Counted from the first letter of the stretch, positions 31,290 to 48,865 are shown. The stretch is DNA of 64,000 nucleotides from Isoetes taiwanensis (GCA_021234155.1 JAJEKV010000006.1:8585003-8649002), one strand, 5' to 3'. The notes: a model not told the origin generated them from the sequence alone. Made by a program: numbers and translations.

Positions 31290-32431
31290 GGGAAAGCATT
31301 TTGTTAGCTCCACCTGTCGCTTCCTCTTAGCTCCACAACCCTCTACTACTTCATGTATTGCACTGTAAATTCCACAATCCTAAAGGTTTTGTCTTTGATG
31401 CCATGTTATCCATAAGTGCCTGCGTGTTTATGCCTTGCAAACGTTATGATCTTCGCGTCTCTACTGTATGTCTGCTTTGCTTCTTATGCTTAAACTCTTG
31501 AGCATTGTCTCTTTGCTTATCCAAAAGTACACTAGCATGATCCCGGTGTTCTCTTGGCATCCTGCCTAGATAAATGGCCCCAAATTAGGCAAAAGGGATC
31601 ATCCTGGCTCTAGTGTCCTATGGTCAATCTTTTCCATGTCTTGTAACGTTTCCAACCAATATGCCCTTAACCGATTGGGCAAAACTATTTAGACATTTAT
31701 GAGTAGCCACTTCTATCCATTCATGCCGGTGTCTCGGCTACTCGAGTGATCTCCTATGGGTCCGCTATAATATCTCCCACTAAAACTATGCTCATCCTTG
31801 AGCATCATGCTTCCATGTGGACACAACCACACCGTACTTCCCCTCCACAGTCAAATTACACAACCACACCGTACTTCCCCTCCACAGTCAAATTACGTGT
31901 CATATGACATCCAAGTCATACATGGTCCCATGGAGACTTGAACTCGAGCCTTGCTGACATGCCCTTAACCAACTGGGCAAAAACATCTAGATGTTTATGA
32001 GTAGTCGCTTCTACCCATTTATCCCGGTGTCTCGGGAATGCGACACCAGGATCTACTTGAGCGGTCTTCCATGTGTTCGTTATATGCTTTTAGATGGGCT
32101 ATTGCCTTTGCACGTGCCGTCCCATAACCTGTTAGGTTCCCATGGACATAAAAATTCATCTTATCTTATCTTTACTCATTTGCTCATATTGTTCCCACCC
32201 AAACCAAGACACTAATGGCTCATAGGTGTTCCTCTCTTGAGACAAACATGAACAATCTTATTTGAATTTAGTATCTTTAAAGTTCTTATCATTAGTGTTA
32301 TACATAAAGTTTCAAGCTATTGGTCCAGTGTGGCACCTTCTTGTACTCATACAACTAGATGAAATATGTATCATAATGTTTTTATTTCCTACTTAGTAAT
32401 AAACTTTTTGTTCTTCGAACAAAAAAAAGGG
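31290..32431 (+). pseudogene. L1 LINE 3' end, copy A, split by a TRIM
   Basis: The sequence before 31642 (GCCTTGCAAACG...TGTCTGCTTTGC...CTTGAGCATTGTCTC) and after 32084 (TTATCATTAGTGTTATACAT...ACAACTAGATGAAAT...AATAAACTTTTTGTTCTTC, then A8) aligns in order with copy B at 32680-33257. In protein terms it is the zinc-binding region after the reverse transcriptase (zf-RVT) plus the 3' UTR, with stops throughout. The alignment gap corresponds to the TRIM insertion. Confidence 0.75.
31642..32084 (-). mobile_element. TRIM element inserted in an L1 fragment
   Basis: An LTR at 31642-31770 starts TGTAACGTTTCC. A second LTR copy at about 31957-32084 contains ATGCCCTTAACCAACTGGGC and CGGTGTCTCGGGAATG. 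Both match the TRIM LTRs at 19.5-20.1 kb. The interior begins with TATCTCCCACTAAAACTATG and holds a direct duplication of a 37-38 bp block with CACCGTACTTCCCCTCCACA. The junction that should carry the primer site is deleted (GCCTTGCTGACATGCC). No clean target-site duplication is visible. Confidence 0.75.
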
Positions 32432-32679
32432 GGATGGGGTGGGCAAAGTGCTAACATTCGACAATTGAATCTGTGGACAAGCACATTGACATGAGCGCAT
32501 CTATGATAACTACAAATCCTCCAACCAAGAATTACTCCCCGAAATAAATCTATGAAGATCCTATAAATCCTCCTCATACTGTATGGTAAAGAAAGAACCT
32601 CCTGGATAGAATATAAATCTGTAATGCATGGAAATTACAGACCCCAGAAGCCATGTGGGCTCCCACATGGCGCTAGCTT

Positions 32680-33257
32680 TGGGATAAGTTGCTCCATCCC
32701 AAAGTTTCTATAGTTTGGTGGCAAGTTTGCATGTAAATGCCTTGCGGTATCACTATGATCCTCACAACTTTGCAATATGCCAGCTTTGCCTTTCAGATTT
32801 CGAAACACTTGAGCATTGCCTCTTTTCTTATCCAGTTGCTAATCTTTCTTCTAGCGTCCTACCCAGATGCATTGGCCCCAAATAAATGGAAGGCATTTCA
32901 TCACGGGTCTGGTTGGTTACTGTGGTCAATTTGGGAGCGTCGTAGGCTGCACATTTTCCAAGGCATTTATTCATCTGTTCCTAGAGTCATTACTGTAGCC
33001 CAGGCTAAGATACTGATGGCTTAGACTCTTCCTCCCTCAAGGAAGAAGTAAGAGACCGTATTTGGATTCAGTATGTTCAAATTAATTCTTATCATTAGTC
33101 TCCTATGCTGGAGTGAGTACATAATGCTTCAGGCTCGTGCTTCGGGAGCGTTGTCTTGTGCTTGCACAACTAGATGAGATTTGTACATCTTGTAGTATTT
33201 ACTTGTGATTAATAAACTTGCTTTTCGTCCTTCAAAAAAAAAAAAAAAAAAAAAAAT
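32680..33257 (+). pseudogene. L1 LINE 3' end, copy B, with poly(A)
   Basis: Reads as a zf-RVT-like region (LVVW..V, QYASFAFQISKHLSIA, in place of the Cys/His ligands), then KWKAFHHGSGWLLWSIWERR and LHIFQGIYSSVPRVI, resembling the 'WkAii..lvW.IW.eRN.RiF.g' end of L1 ORF2. It ends TTAATAAACTTGCTTTTCGTCC followed by about 22 A residues (33234-33257). Confidence 0.8.
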
Positions 33258-34662
33258 CAATGTTGCCACATTTGGTTCCGAAAATAATCCCCAATAAGCA
33301 ATCAATGTGATCAAAGAAGCTGTGCTTCCTCAAGGAACAAATTCCAACATTCTGATTTGCCAATCACTATTGCAAAGCAATAATAGTACTCACCATTTAG
33401 CCACCATGGATGGTGAAATTCAATTCAATTTTCGACACCACGATAAGGAGAATGAAATGAGAAGCCTTTCTTTGATTGACTATTGCTATGATTATAACGT
33501 GTAGTGTCCATGGACACTTGATTGCCAAATGTATATGTTACATGTGAGTATTGTTATGGAGCCTAATACTCATGGTAGATGTTATACGTGTGGTCGGTAT
33601 ATCCACAACAGTTGGATTTGCACAAATACAAATCAAAAGCGTCAGTGAGGTCCATGCATATTGTACAATAAGCCTCAATATGTGAACCACACAACCAATA
33701 AGCCATAATTGCAATTGTACAATGTGCATCAATAAATAACGACATATATTTGTTTGATATATAGCATGCATACACAATGGAAGTGTTATGACACCCTCCA
33801 CCAACCTAAACTAGAATTGCAGCAATGATTATCTACCTACTCAGACAGCTCAACCATATAGAACAATCCATATACGTTAAAACTAACTAACTAACTAGAC
33901 GTAGAATTATAGAACAAATTGAAGTTTCCAAGGTATTCTCTTCTTCTTTTATAGTTAGGCCCAGATTCCACTGCAACACTGTGACTTCTTCTCTTGCATG
34001 CAAACTCCCATGCTATCTTCCGGATTTGTGATTCCATGTTGTTATGCAGTTTTCTATAACAACACATGATCTACCCATGTTGCAAATTTAAGAAAGAAAG
34101 AAGCACAAGAACTCTTGGAGGATCTTGCCCGATATTAAATTCTATGATATAGAGTGCCACATCAAAATTTTTGGAAGTGGAATTAGGGCTTTGTAAACGT
34201 GTTGCTAATTTAGGCACATTTAGAATCCTAAACACAAGGGGCAAGGTACAATGCAAATAATTTGTCAAGGCACCCGAAAACAAACGACAAAATCTCATGG
34301 ATTTTTTGCCACATATGCCATGCTGGTGCTGATGTGGTATTCCTGCCACGTAGGAACCTTTGAGCATTGCATGCGGAAGGGTTCTGTTCTGTTTGTCAAC
34401 AGAGGAGGCCGACTTTTGGGCTCGCAGGAGCTATGGCCGGTAAGGCTCACCCTTTCTACCATTGTAGTCGGAAACTCTGAACAGGATCTGTAATTGTGTT
34501 GCCTTATTTTCTAGCAATCCATCTTCAAATTTGAGCCTTTGATGATGGTTTATATCCCTACAGAGGTGGATTTATTTGCTTGCGGGGCCATCAGAAGTGC
34601 CCTGTGTATGGATATTTCTAGTTGTCAAATGCTCCTTGTTTAAGTGTAATTTTAAGGGAGGA
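33258..34662. other. Spacer and upstream region of the DUF218 gene
   Basis: No gene recognised. Shortly before the start codon is a possible 5'-UTR intron: CCGGTAAGG near 34438 as donor and TATATCCCTACAG near 34562 as acceptor. A GC-richer stretch at 34350-34445 is a candidate first exon or promoter-proximal part. Further left (33538-33804) are short minus-strand frames with no motif. Confidence 0.35.
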
Positions 34663-36864
34663 ATGCAGGGTTTTTTGCAACCCAATTATTACTACGATGA
34701 TCTGAGCTCAGACGAAGGGCAGCCTAGAGATCTTGAAGCAGCTAAAAGGCACCGTAGAGGTAAGAGATCGCCCACTAGGTGGAGAACAATGGTTCAGTCT
34801 ATAAGCAGGCAGGTGCATTTGAATTTGAAGAAGCACCGTTTCTCTGTTCTTGGGATAGTCTTGCTTGGCCTGTTTTCTCTATTTGTTTTGTATAAGTATG
34901 TCAAAGGTCCCCTTCTCAGCTATTTTGGCGATACTGCTGAAGGACGTTCCTATCCTTATGCTAAGTTCACCAATTTAGTGATGGTGGCTGGGCATGCTGT
35001 TTATACTAGTAATAAGTGTGAAAAGGCTGATCAGGAAGCCTCCTGGTTCTTAGAGTCCTATCAAAAGCATCCAGGGCAAGCTGCATCACTGTTAGAGCAT
35101 ATAAAAGTGGGCGTCAAGACGTCTGCCATTGATGAGAATGCATTGTTGATATTTAGTGGAGGAGAAACTCGAAGAGATGCTGGGCCACGCAGTGAAGCTC
35201 AAAGTTACTGGCTTGTAGCGGATTCTAAAGATTGGTTTGGTATGTCTAGCAGTCATCCTTTTCTTTGATATTTGAGTTTTGAATGTTGTACTGAGTCGAT
35301 ATACCTTCCACTAACTTCTAGATGTTTTTGCACTCTGGGTTACATAAATAGACACATAGTTCATAGTTTCTCTTCCTGCTAATTAAGGGGGATTCTAAAG
35401 CATTATTTCTGGCTTAAGTGCTGGCACATACATGGGAAGAAATCTACTTTTTGGTAACTTCTGTTATGAGGAATTTGCGAACTACCAAAGTGCGTCTTTT
35501 GTAAAGGTTACTCACAAATATAATGCTGCACCACATAACAGCAAATTTAGGCTGCAGCTGCCAATGAAGCAAGAAACAGCCGTGATTAGACTCATGTATA
35601 ATTTGCTTTAGACAGAAGATTCAAAAGCTTGCAGGTGCATTAGAATGGCAAGTCCACTGCATGATCTAAGCAATTATGTTCTGAATGATCATTGAAGTGT
35701 TGACATTCAGCAGCTTGGAGCATACTTGGTTATAAACTGACATCAGTATGTTTTCTTAGATAAGAAGTAATTACATGGCCTTTTACTAGAAGTTCCTAAT
35801 TCAGGAACGTGCTTTTTTCCTTGTCATATGACAATGATTAGGCTTTGTTGTGTGAATGTGAGTTGAAGTCCTATAAACTAGAGAGGATAGGATACTCACT
35901 CTAAAGGTGTATTTTATGCAGGATATAGTAAACTCGTGCGCCCGAAGGCAATAACAGAGGAGCATGCAAGAGATAGTTTTGAGAACCTTCTATTTAGTAT
36001 TTGTCGTTTCAGAGAAGTTACCGGCAATTATCCCTATAATATTACAGTGAGTTTGCGATATATTGATGTCTGCACTGCATGTTCTCAGATTTGTTTTTGT
36101 CTTTCTAGTAAGATATATAGTTTCACAATTTGCAAATTGTTTCAAAAGGTAAAATTTGCGTATTGATCTTGAGATGTACTGAAAGAAAGGAATACATGCT
36201 TTTGTTCGTGGCAGCACAGTGGTAACCCTACATAGGAGGACCATGGGGATGGTATATATTTTAGTATTAAATTGTTTGAAGGATAGAGAACCAGAAATCA
36301 TAAACCATTTACATTTTATATGGGTGCTGACTGATGAAAGGCCATGCCATAGCATTCAAATAAGATTTTAGTTGTTGTAGCGTAATAAAGGAACCTGTTT
36401 GATTCTGTAAAGGACAATTGGGCATGAATGTTGTTACGTTGTTTGATTCTGTAAAGGACAATTGGGCATGAATGTTGTTACGTACTCATCTCCTTTTGCA
36501 ACTCGTTATGCAGGTCATAAGTTACAATTTTAAAGGCCATCGTTTTACTGATCTTCATCGTTCAGCTTTAAGATTTCCTGCCTCAAGATTCAACTTTGTA
36601 GGAACATATCCTGTGGCTACAACAGCTGCAGAGGCAGCTAAAGGTGAATTACACGTACAAGAGCAATTTCAAAGAGATCCATATGGATGCATGGGATCAT
36701 TACGGATGAAACGCCTACATCGGGATCCTTTTTCTCGAACAATTCCATACCCCAGGAGATGCCCAGAAATTGCTGGGTTGTTTTCATACTGTGCATCTGC
36801 TACTTTTAACAAATGGCTTCCTTGGGATGACACAAAATCTAGGCATTTAATTGGATTCATATAG
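34663..36864 (+). CDS. Single-pass membrane protein with DUF218 domain
   Basis: Exons at 34663-35239, 35922-36046 and 36514-36864 join in phase with donors GGTATGT and AGTGAGT and acceptors ATGCAGG; the product is 350 residues. Residues 1-58 are polar and basic with [15 protein letters not shown] and an arginine-rich part. Residues 60-80 form one membrane helix ([20 protein letters not shown]), giving a likely type II protein. The rest is a DUF218-type domain: [51 protein letters not shown], ending [11 protein letters not shown] and [10 protein letters not shown]218 (YdcF/SanA-like) proteins are thought to be Rossmann-fold enzymes of unsettled activity; plant members are found in endomembranes. 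I chose the ATG at 34663 because it starts the conserved MQGF-PNYYYDD-type N terminus; an in-frame upstream ATG at 34576 exists. No stop or frameshift interrupts the frame, so it is probably active. Confidence 0.88.
36397..36483. repeat. 44-bp tandem duplication in the last intron
   Basis: The block GTTTGATTCTGTAAAGGACA... to ...AATGTTGTTACGT occurs twice in tandem, 36397-36439 and 36441-36483, about 30 bp upstream of the acceptor of exon 3 of the DUF218 gene. It may affect the branch-point region but leaves the acceptor intact. Confidence 0.9.
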
Positions 36865-38825
36865 CATTTGAAGTGAAGTTTCTGCATATACCATTGGTTT
36901 CTCCTCTTACAGAACATCCACTTAATCTTCCTACAGAGGAATGGGCACGAATGCCGACATTGCACGATGATGCGTACTAAGATGTGGCATGTCACACCAT
37001 GTTGTTGGGATGATATATTTGGAATTATCTTTTTTGGGGGTTGGATTGTAAAAGCTTTTAATACTTGTAGTGCCATCTCCCGCTGTTTGGCTTTGACAGG
37101 GCACCAAGGGATACGTTGATGGAAATGAGGATATGCGTCGAGTGAAATGACCATATGTGTTTAGTGACAGCAATAGCAAAATTTACATGAAATTACCATA
37201 TGTGTTTAGTGAAAGCAATGGCAAAATCTACATGAACATGGGGCGTTTACACTATGGGTTGCGGTCATGGATACTGAGCAACATTTTGACTCCAGGAAGG
37301 AGGAAAGGAAAATGATGTCTTCTGCCTTCTAATTTACAGAACAGTTATTAACTGCCTAATTATTAGAATCTCTACATGCCTCTAATCCATGAAATTCGTG
37401 GATGGAACAAATACTTAGCTTATGATTCTTAGCTTAATTCTTGTACTGATCCTTCAAGAATAGATGCTTCCATGGATCATCAGGCAATTGTTCTTCATGT
37501 TCTCCAGATCCAGCTTCCATGCCTAAAACTCTCGGAGCTTCATTGGCTCGCTAATTTTTACCCTTAAGCCAGGTGATTCGCTTCAGGGAATCAGCCCTGG
37601 CCTGCTGAATGGTTGAATGTGAGGGCAGGGAATCAGCCCTGGCCTGCTGAATGGGTGAATGTGAGGGCGCAAAAAAAATGGACCACACCAAATGCGGTGA
37701 AATTTTGCACTGGCTTGCGAAAGCTATTCCTACAAGAAATTTATCACAGGCCTGTCATGAACATTATGTGCTAGAAGAAGACCATGAAGATGTCGTGAAC
37801 ATTATGTGCTAGAAGAAGACCACGAAGATGTCTTGGAACCTTCTCTCCATAGCATATATCACAGGATTGAATGAAAACTTCGACAGTGCGGTGGGGCTCA
37901 TCAATACTCTCGACTAATAAATTCAAGAGTCTTGACTACTCCAAAATGTCCAGCCATAGCTATAGGGTATGGTCGCCATGTTTCGCGCACTTAAGAGGCA
38001 AACTAAAAAATGGAGGCACGGTCAAAGTCAAAATTGGTTAAAAATATAGTTTTTGGATACCTAATGTGTTTGCGTTTCCAATAAAAAAAAAATCGCCTGA
38101 TTCTGACATGTCTACAAAAAGTTAGAGTAGGCGGAAGAGGAGGGGTCTAATGGCCCCCTCCGTGAGGCGGGTCCCCTTCCTAGCGCGCAGGGGATTTCCA
38201 TCCACTTGTTCGAGGTTTTCCAAGAGATTTAAGAGGCACACGTGGGAGATATTTACATCATTAGCAAGCCCTTTCAAATAGCTTTCAAATGCACGTGTCC
38301 ATGTGCCAAATAGAGATGTGAAAGAGAAGTTATGACACTTTTAGTGAGGACCCATAAATCGTGGGGGATGGGCCCATAAACCGTGGTGGATGGGCCCTGT
38401 TATCATAACATCAAATCTTAGCCATTGATCTTTTATTTTAACGGCCAGCAACATATGTTCAAAGGGAGGGGGGTGCGCGATGGCGGGTATATGCGCGAAG
38501 GAAGGCGACCATACCCTAGGCAAGTCATGGAAAGTCTGGAGAACCCAAAGCCTAGACTCACCATATGGAACATACAGAAGTCCATCATGAAACAGAAGTT
38601 CATCTCGAACCTCAAGACGATTATAGTCCGACCGTATTTCTTGAGAAAATGATACTGAGCCAAGATGTGAAATTATATTTTAAGCCAAGGGATCAGAAAA
38701 GAAAAGTGCCCGGACCGATTCCAACAAAGATGTATCATGAGGCCTCTCAAACAACAACGTAATGGACATAACCTAAAACCAATTAGGCCCTAATATGACC
38801 TGTGCTGACCACATGTGGGATCACC
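36865..38825. other. Downstream region with small tandem duplications
   Basis: No gene recognised. Two small tandem duplications are present: about 51 bp with CAGGGAATCAGCCCTGGCCTGCTGAATGG at 37585-37672, and about 38 bp with AACATTATGTGCTAGAAGAA at 37759-37825. At 38341-38400 CCATAAA(T/C)CGTGG..GATGGGCC occurs twice. Confidence 0.5.
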
Positions 38826-38829
38826 CGGC

Positions 38830-40170
38830 TTAGGGCTCAAGGTAGGAGCGTCGAGACAAGACATCAAGCTTTCCTTGGAGGAATCCATGATGGTACGTGA
38901 TCATGTCACTGGGCCTGACAATGGTTGAGCACTCGAGCAGACTGAAAATATCCTAGATTTTGATGATCAGTACAGGCTGTGACTTGATGAGATCATTCCA
39001 GAAAATGTCTCCACTCCTCGAAAGAATCAACTATTGCTAAAAGCTCTTTGTCATAAATCGGATAATTGATTTCTGCAGCGCCTGGAACTTCCAAGAGTGA
39101 TAGGCAATTGGATGAAGTTCATGGTCATCCTCTTCCTGTGACAACTACAAAGAGCAAAACTAGAAGCATCTGTTTCGATGACATATGGGCACAAAGGATT
39201 TGCATGGGCAAGAATTGGTGTTGTGGTAAAAGCATGCCTCAGGATAACGAAAGCAGTCTCTGCTTCCATAATCCAATCAAATGATATATCTTTTGCCATC
39301 AGGCGTGTTAAATGAAGGATAATCTCCAAATAATCCCAAATAAAATGCCGATAGAAGAAGATCATGAACTTCATATGGTCAATAGCTGATAGATGAGCAA
39401 ATCCAAGAAAACACTGAAGATCTCGGATGGAAGAAGGTACTTGCCACTCCAAAATAGTGATCCCGTAGCAGAGGAACTCGACATTATCCTTCTTAAACTG
39501 ACACTTCTCCAGCTTAGCATAAAGTTTATGTTCACGCAGCTTTTGAAGGACCTTTTGGACATGTTCTTCATGCTCTTCTAGAGTCTTCAAATAGATCAAA
39601 ATATCATCCAAATAGATGATAACGAAGAGATCTAAAAACTCCCAAAATACATCGTTAATTATGTGTTGAAAGATCGTTGGAGCATTGATAAGGCCAAAAG
39701 GCATGCCAATGTACTCAAAATGATCGTACGACTTCAGAAGACTGTCTTTTGCTCATCAACTTTCTTGATTTGAATAAGATTATCGTGCGCCTTGCAGCTA
39801 CTTAAGATCAATCTTGGTAAAGTATTGTGCGCCTTGCAGCCACTTAAGTAACTTTGGAATCATAAGAAGAGGATATAGATTGTGTATAGTGCTCATGTTG
39901 AGGCAGCGATAATCCACAATCAACCGTAAAGAACTGTCCTTAGAGACAAAGTAGATAGAAACTTCTGCAAGTGATTGAGAATGTTGGAGAAATCCAGTCG
40001 CTAGATTCTCCGCGATAGGGTCATATGGCCGAGTCATTCCTGACTGGAGACCAATGGGCCAGTCATAGGGACGATGCTCCAGAACTTGTTGGCTTTGACC
40101 TTGTCAAAAATATTGGTAAAATCCTTGCACTTATCAAGAAGGGCAGGGGCGGACATCACTGAAACAGAGC
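38830..40170 (-). pseudogene. Ty3/gypsy reverse transcriptase-RNase H remnant
   Basis: On the minus strand, in order: a LDKCKDFTNIFDKVKANKFW segment (about 40150-40090), ENLATGFLQHSQSLAE and LRLIVDYRCLNMSTIHNLYP (40037-39798), then after a frameshift of about 95 bp MPFGLINAPTIFQHIINDVF and the catalytic YLDDILIY (39704 onward), FLGFAHLSA, the RNase H start ETDASSFALCS, and near 38990-38850 DKELLAIVDSFEEWRHFLE and TDHQNLGYFQSARVLN. This is the domain order of a Ty3/gypsy pol, and the 'LDKYKDFANVFDKVKANKLPEHRPYD'-like front end is of the fungal-like chromovirus kind also seen in non-seed plants and conifers. The second catalytic DD is intact, but stops, frameshifts and the absence of protease and integrase make it non-functional. 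Confidence 0.88.
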
Positions 40171-40229
40171 TAGGCGACGGATGAACTTAAGTTGCAAATG
40201 TTGAACTGGGATCTTGCCTTCCAGATCTG

Positions 40230-40680
40230 ATAAATTTAGGGAGAAAAATCTTCAAGATATAGAGTTAAGAGTACGATGCCAGGAGTTGCCTATAAAGACC
40301 TTGAGGAAGTTGTTCGGATTACCAAAAGTTGAGAAATAGATTTGGCGGAGAAAGCTGCATTAGACACTCAAAAAAGAGAGAAGCACCTTCCTTTTGGCTA
40401 GTTGTGAACTCGTATAGCCGAAGATGATCGTTTAGAGGGGAGCCATCTGCTAGCCAATCTGTGGAGGTTCAGAGTAATAACATGAGGAATTGGGCAAGTA
40501 ACATTCGAAGTGGAAGTAGTAAGTTACCACCACAACTCACTCATGAGGAAAGGCAGCGGTGCTTTAAAGAGTGGCATTGTTTCCATTGTAGAGAAACGGG
40601 GCACACTAGAAACAATTGTCCAGTATTTGATAGTATGGAAGGACGTAGCTCCTCAATGCCTATGGATTCACAATAGTTAA
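40230..40680 (+). pseudogene. gag zinc-knuckle remnant of a plus-strand element
   Basis: A 71-codon frame at 40461-40676 contains CFHCRETGHTRNNC, a CX2CX4HX4C zinc knuckle of retroviral-type gag, preceded by a basic NNMRNWASNIRSGSSK region. Upstream, in another frame, VYKDLEEVVRITKS..EIDLAEKAAL looks like the gag helix before the knuckle. It lies on the opposite strand to the adjacent pol remnant, so the two belong to different insertions. Only about 400 bp separate it from a polypurine tract and LTR start, with no pol between. Confidence 0.72.
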
Positions 40681-41070
40681 ATAAACGTGGCATGGAAGGA
40701 GAATGATTCAATTGATATCCAAATGCTGGTAGAGACAGAGGCCATGGAGAGCCTCGACGGAATCAAATGGAGTGTCAACCCGAAGAAAGATGGGATGCAG
40801 AGGATAGAACCATTGAACGAAGGCAACAAAGTGGTGAAGCTAGAGCTGCTGCAATAATGGATCGCCCAATGTTTTTGTACATGCAGAAGCTCCACGTGAT
40901 GGAGCACAAGAAGCTTCTATAGTGCAAGTTCTCGGTAAGATGTATGATGGCTTTGCTTTGTTGCATTGTTAGTAGCAATTATATATCTTGCTTCCAATGG
41001 TTAGTGCATTGTATTGGTAAGCATGATAGTTCCTAGAATTGACCCATCATGAGGACATGGGTTAAATTTT

Positions 41071-41082
41071 AGAAAGGGAGAT
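41071..41082 (+). promoter_or_regulatory. Polypurine tract
   Basis: AGAAAGGGAGAT lies directly before TGTAACGGACC. A purine run touching a TG LTR start is typical of the 3' LTR boundary. Confidence 0.65.
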
Positions 41083-41900
41083 TGTAACGGACCTAGCCCG
41101 TTGGAGGCCAGTATTGTACAATATTTGCATATAATGCATTTACATGATGATAAATGGGAATATATGCATGGCATATATCCATGTAAACAAAGAGTTCACA
41201 AAAAAGGGAATTTTTAAAAGAGGGCTTTTGGGAGCATAACTAATTTGCAAGAGAGGGTTTTGGAGCTTTGTGGTGCTGTGGAGGTCAAAGCTTGAAGACT
41301 GCACCAATCTTCTTTTTCAGGTGGGGTTTTCTGTTGATTCTCTGAATTCATGGTTGTGCTATGAGGAAATTCTTCATGCCTTATGGTAAAAGAAGTGATG
41401 CTTAAGTATTGATAAGAAATCATGGGGTTTATGTATTGATGAGAAATCGAAGATATATTATATTGGTCTGTGGCTCTAGGTGCTACAAAAAGGGGGATTC
41501 TGCACCATATGTAGCATGTAAGAACTTGAGAAAGGCCATAAAATACATGTTAAATCATGCTGATTTAACTTAAGAAGGACCGTTTTCCTCCTGAGAGGAT
41601 TGGATTTGCATGAGCAATCATCCTTACAGTAGGAATTATACGGAGCATTCAGCAGGAATTTAGGAGCTTTCAAAGTAATTCAAATTATCTTTATTGAAGG
41701 ATAAAAAGCTTGAGTTCAAGTAAAAATGGGCCAAAATGGCTTTGAAAGAGTCGATTCTGAGGCTAAAGTGCCAAATTGAGGATGATCGATAGTTTTGTAG
41801 TATGTATTGGATTCTCTGAGATTCTGCAGGAACATGGAAAACAAGGGATTGTATGAGCAAAACTAGACTCAATATGCAAAGAAAGGAGCCAATTTGGTAA
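41083..41900 (+). repeat. Start of a 3' LTR (right end not resolved)
   Basis: It begins TGTAACGGACCTAGC, the same 15 bases as the LTR at 16424, but the next bases differ. It follows a polypurine tract and a gag remnant, so it should be the 3' LTR of a plus-strand element. I cannot find its CA end; 41900 is only a placeholder. The part read here has no gene. Confidence 0.5.
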
Positions 41901-42329
41901 TTCAGAGTGCCGATCTGTCTCAGAGGGCCCTTAGTCTGAAGAATTTTTGCCGTTCAAGAACTACCGATTTGGACGTCTCTTGGCTTGCCTTTTCCGTTTT
42001 TTTTTTGTTGTTTATATTTATTCTTATTTTGACTTCTTTTTGTTGCTTTATTCCATTGGGTTATCATAATTGGTAATAACTAAAAAAAAGGTAACTAGCA
42101 GAACTGCAGGGTTGGGAAGAAGGCTAGGCAGTCGGGTTCGCGACGGTTTTTCTTCCGTGGTAATTCGAAACGACTTCATTAGACTTCAATAACATGGTTG
42201 CCTTTGGCAACCTGATCAGAACTTTGAGGAACTGAAATATAGCATCTGGATATGATTAACATGCAACTTATTTACATAGACTGAAGTAAAGCTCTGAATT
42301 ATTGACCTTTTGATTGCGTCAGGTTTTGA

Positions 42330-42593
42330 ACCGGCTACATTAGCAGCGTTTTGTTCAAATGCATCCTTAAGAATGGAATGTCAATATCCATTAAAAAGAT
42401 ATATAATCACCATCCAAAGAACATTCGCGATTTTGAAACAGAACTTGAAATCTTGGGTCAGATAAAACACGAAAATCTTGTTAACCCTCATGGATATTTT
42501 CCTTCTCCTTTTGAATTTATGATTACATGGGAAATGGAAGCTTATGAGATGTGCTGCATGGTAAGTGAAGTTCAGATTTTGATAGTAAAATGA
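42330..42593 (+). pseudogene. Receptor-like kinase N-lobe fragment
   Basis: The frame reads FKCILKNGMSISIKKIYNHH, then RDFETELEILGQIKHENLVN and HGYFPSPFEFMITWEME. This is the order of a plant receptor-kinase N-lobe: glycine-loop end, the VAIKK lysine (here SIKK), the helix C glutamate (FETELEIL), and the 'iKHeNLV.l.GYf' strand. The glycine loop and the whole C-lobe (HRD, DFG) are missing, so it is a captured or decayed exon. Nothing around it resembles the rest of a kinase gene. Confidence 0.72.
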
Positions 42594-48399
<5,806 letters not shown>

Positions 48400-48865
48400 G
48401 TTTGAAGACTCATGACAATGTTTGTTAAGGGATTCATGTCCCCGTGTATGCTTAAACTAGAATTTGGGCATCAGTTCATCAAATGTCATCCAATTGCATG
48501 CCGCGGATCTTTTCTCGCGGACTGTTGTTCTTTTGCTGATATGTGAGAGGTTTTCTCAATTTGATAGTATTCACCATGGATGCCCATTAGCACCACTTCC
48601 TTTTACTATTGTTGTGGAGGTCTTATCGTAATGTTGTTGTGACAAAAGAGGGGCTCATCTAGAGTCTAACTATGGAGGGTGGTATGCAAGAAGTTCGCAA
48701 TCAATATGTAAATGACACATTTCTTTTTTTTATCACTGTTGAGAACTTAGAAGCTGCAAATCTGCTCTTTGTTATTTTATTTTTTTTTGGATTTCAATAT
48801 GCTTGTGGGGTGGCAAAAATGAACAGTCCAATGAATTTTTGGACACTCCAGAGACACATCTAATT
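48400..48865 (+). pseudogene. L1 reverse transcriptase fragment
   Basis: In changing frames it reads KLEFGHQFIKC, then HHGCPLAPLPFTIVVEVLS, then QYVNDTFLFFITVENLEAAN. These are the 'GFg..fi.w', 'qGCPLaP.LF.i..e.Ls' and 'qYaDDt.lF......nl..a' blocks of L1-type reverse transcriptases, in the right order. The catalytic ADD is replaced by VND, and frameshifts and stops separate the blocks. It is a dead copy. Confidence 0.78.

Noticed and set aside
16424..41097. One giant element bounded by LTRs at 16424 and 41083
   Set aside because: The LTRs share only the first 15 bases and the interval contains an intact host gene and many unrelated insertions.
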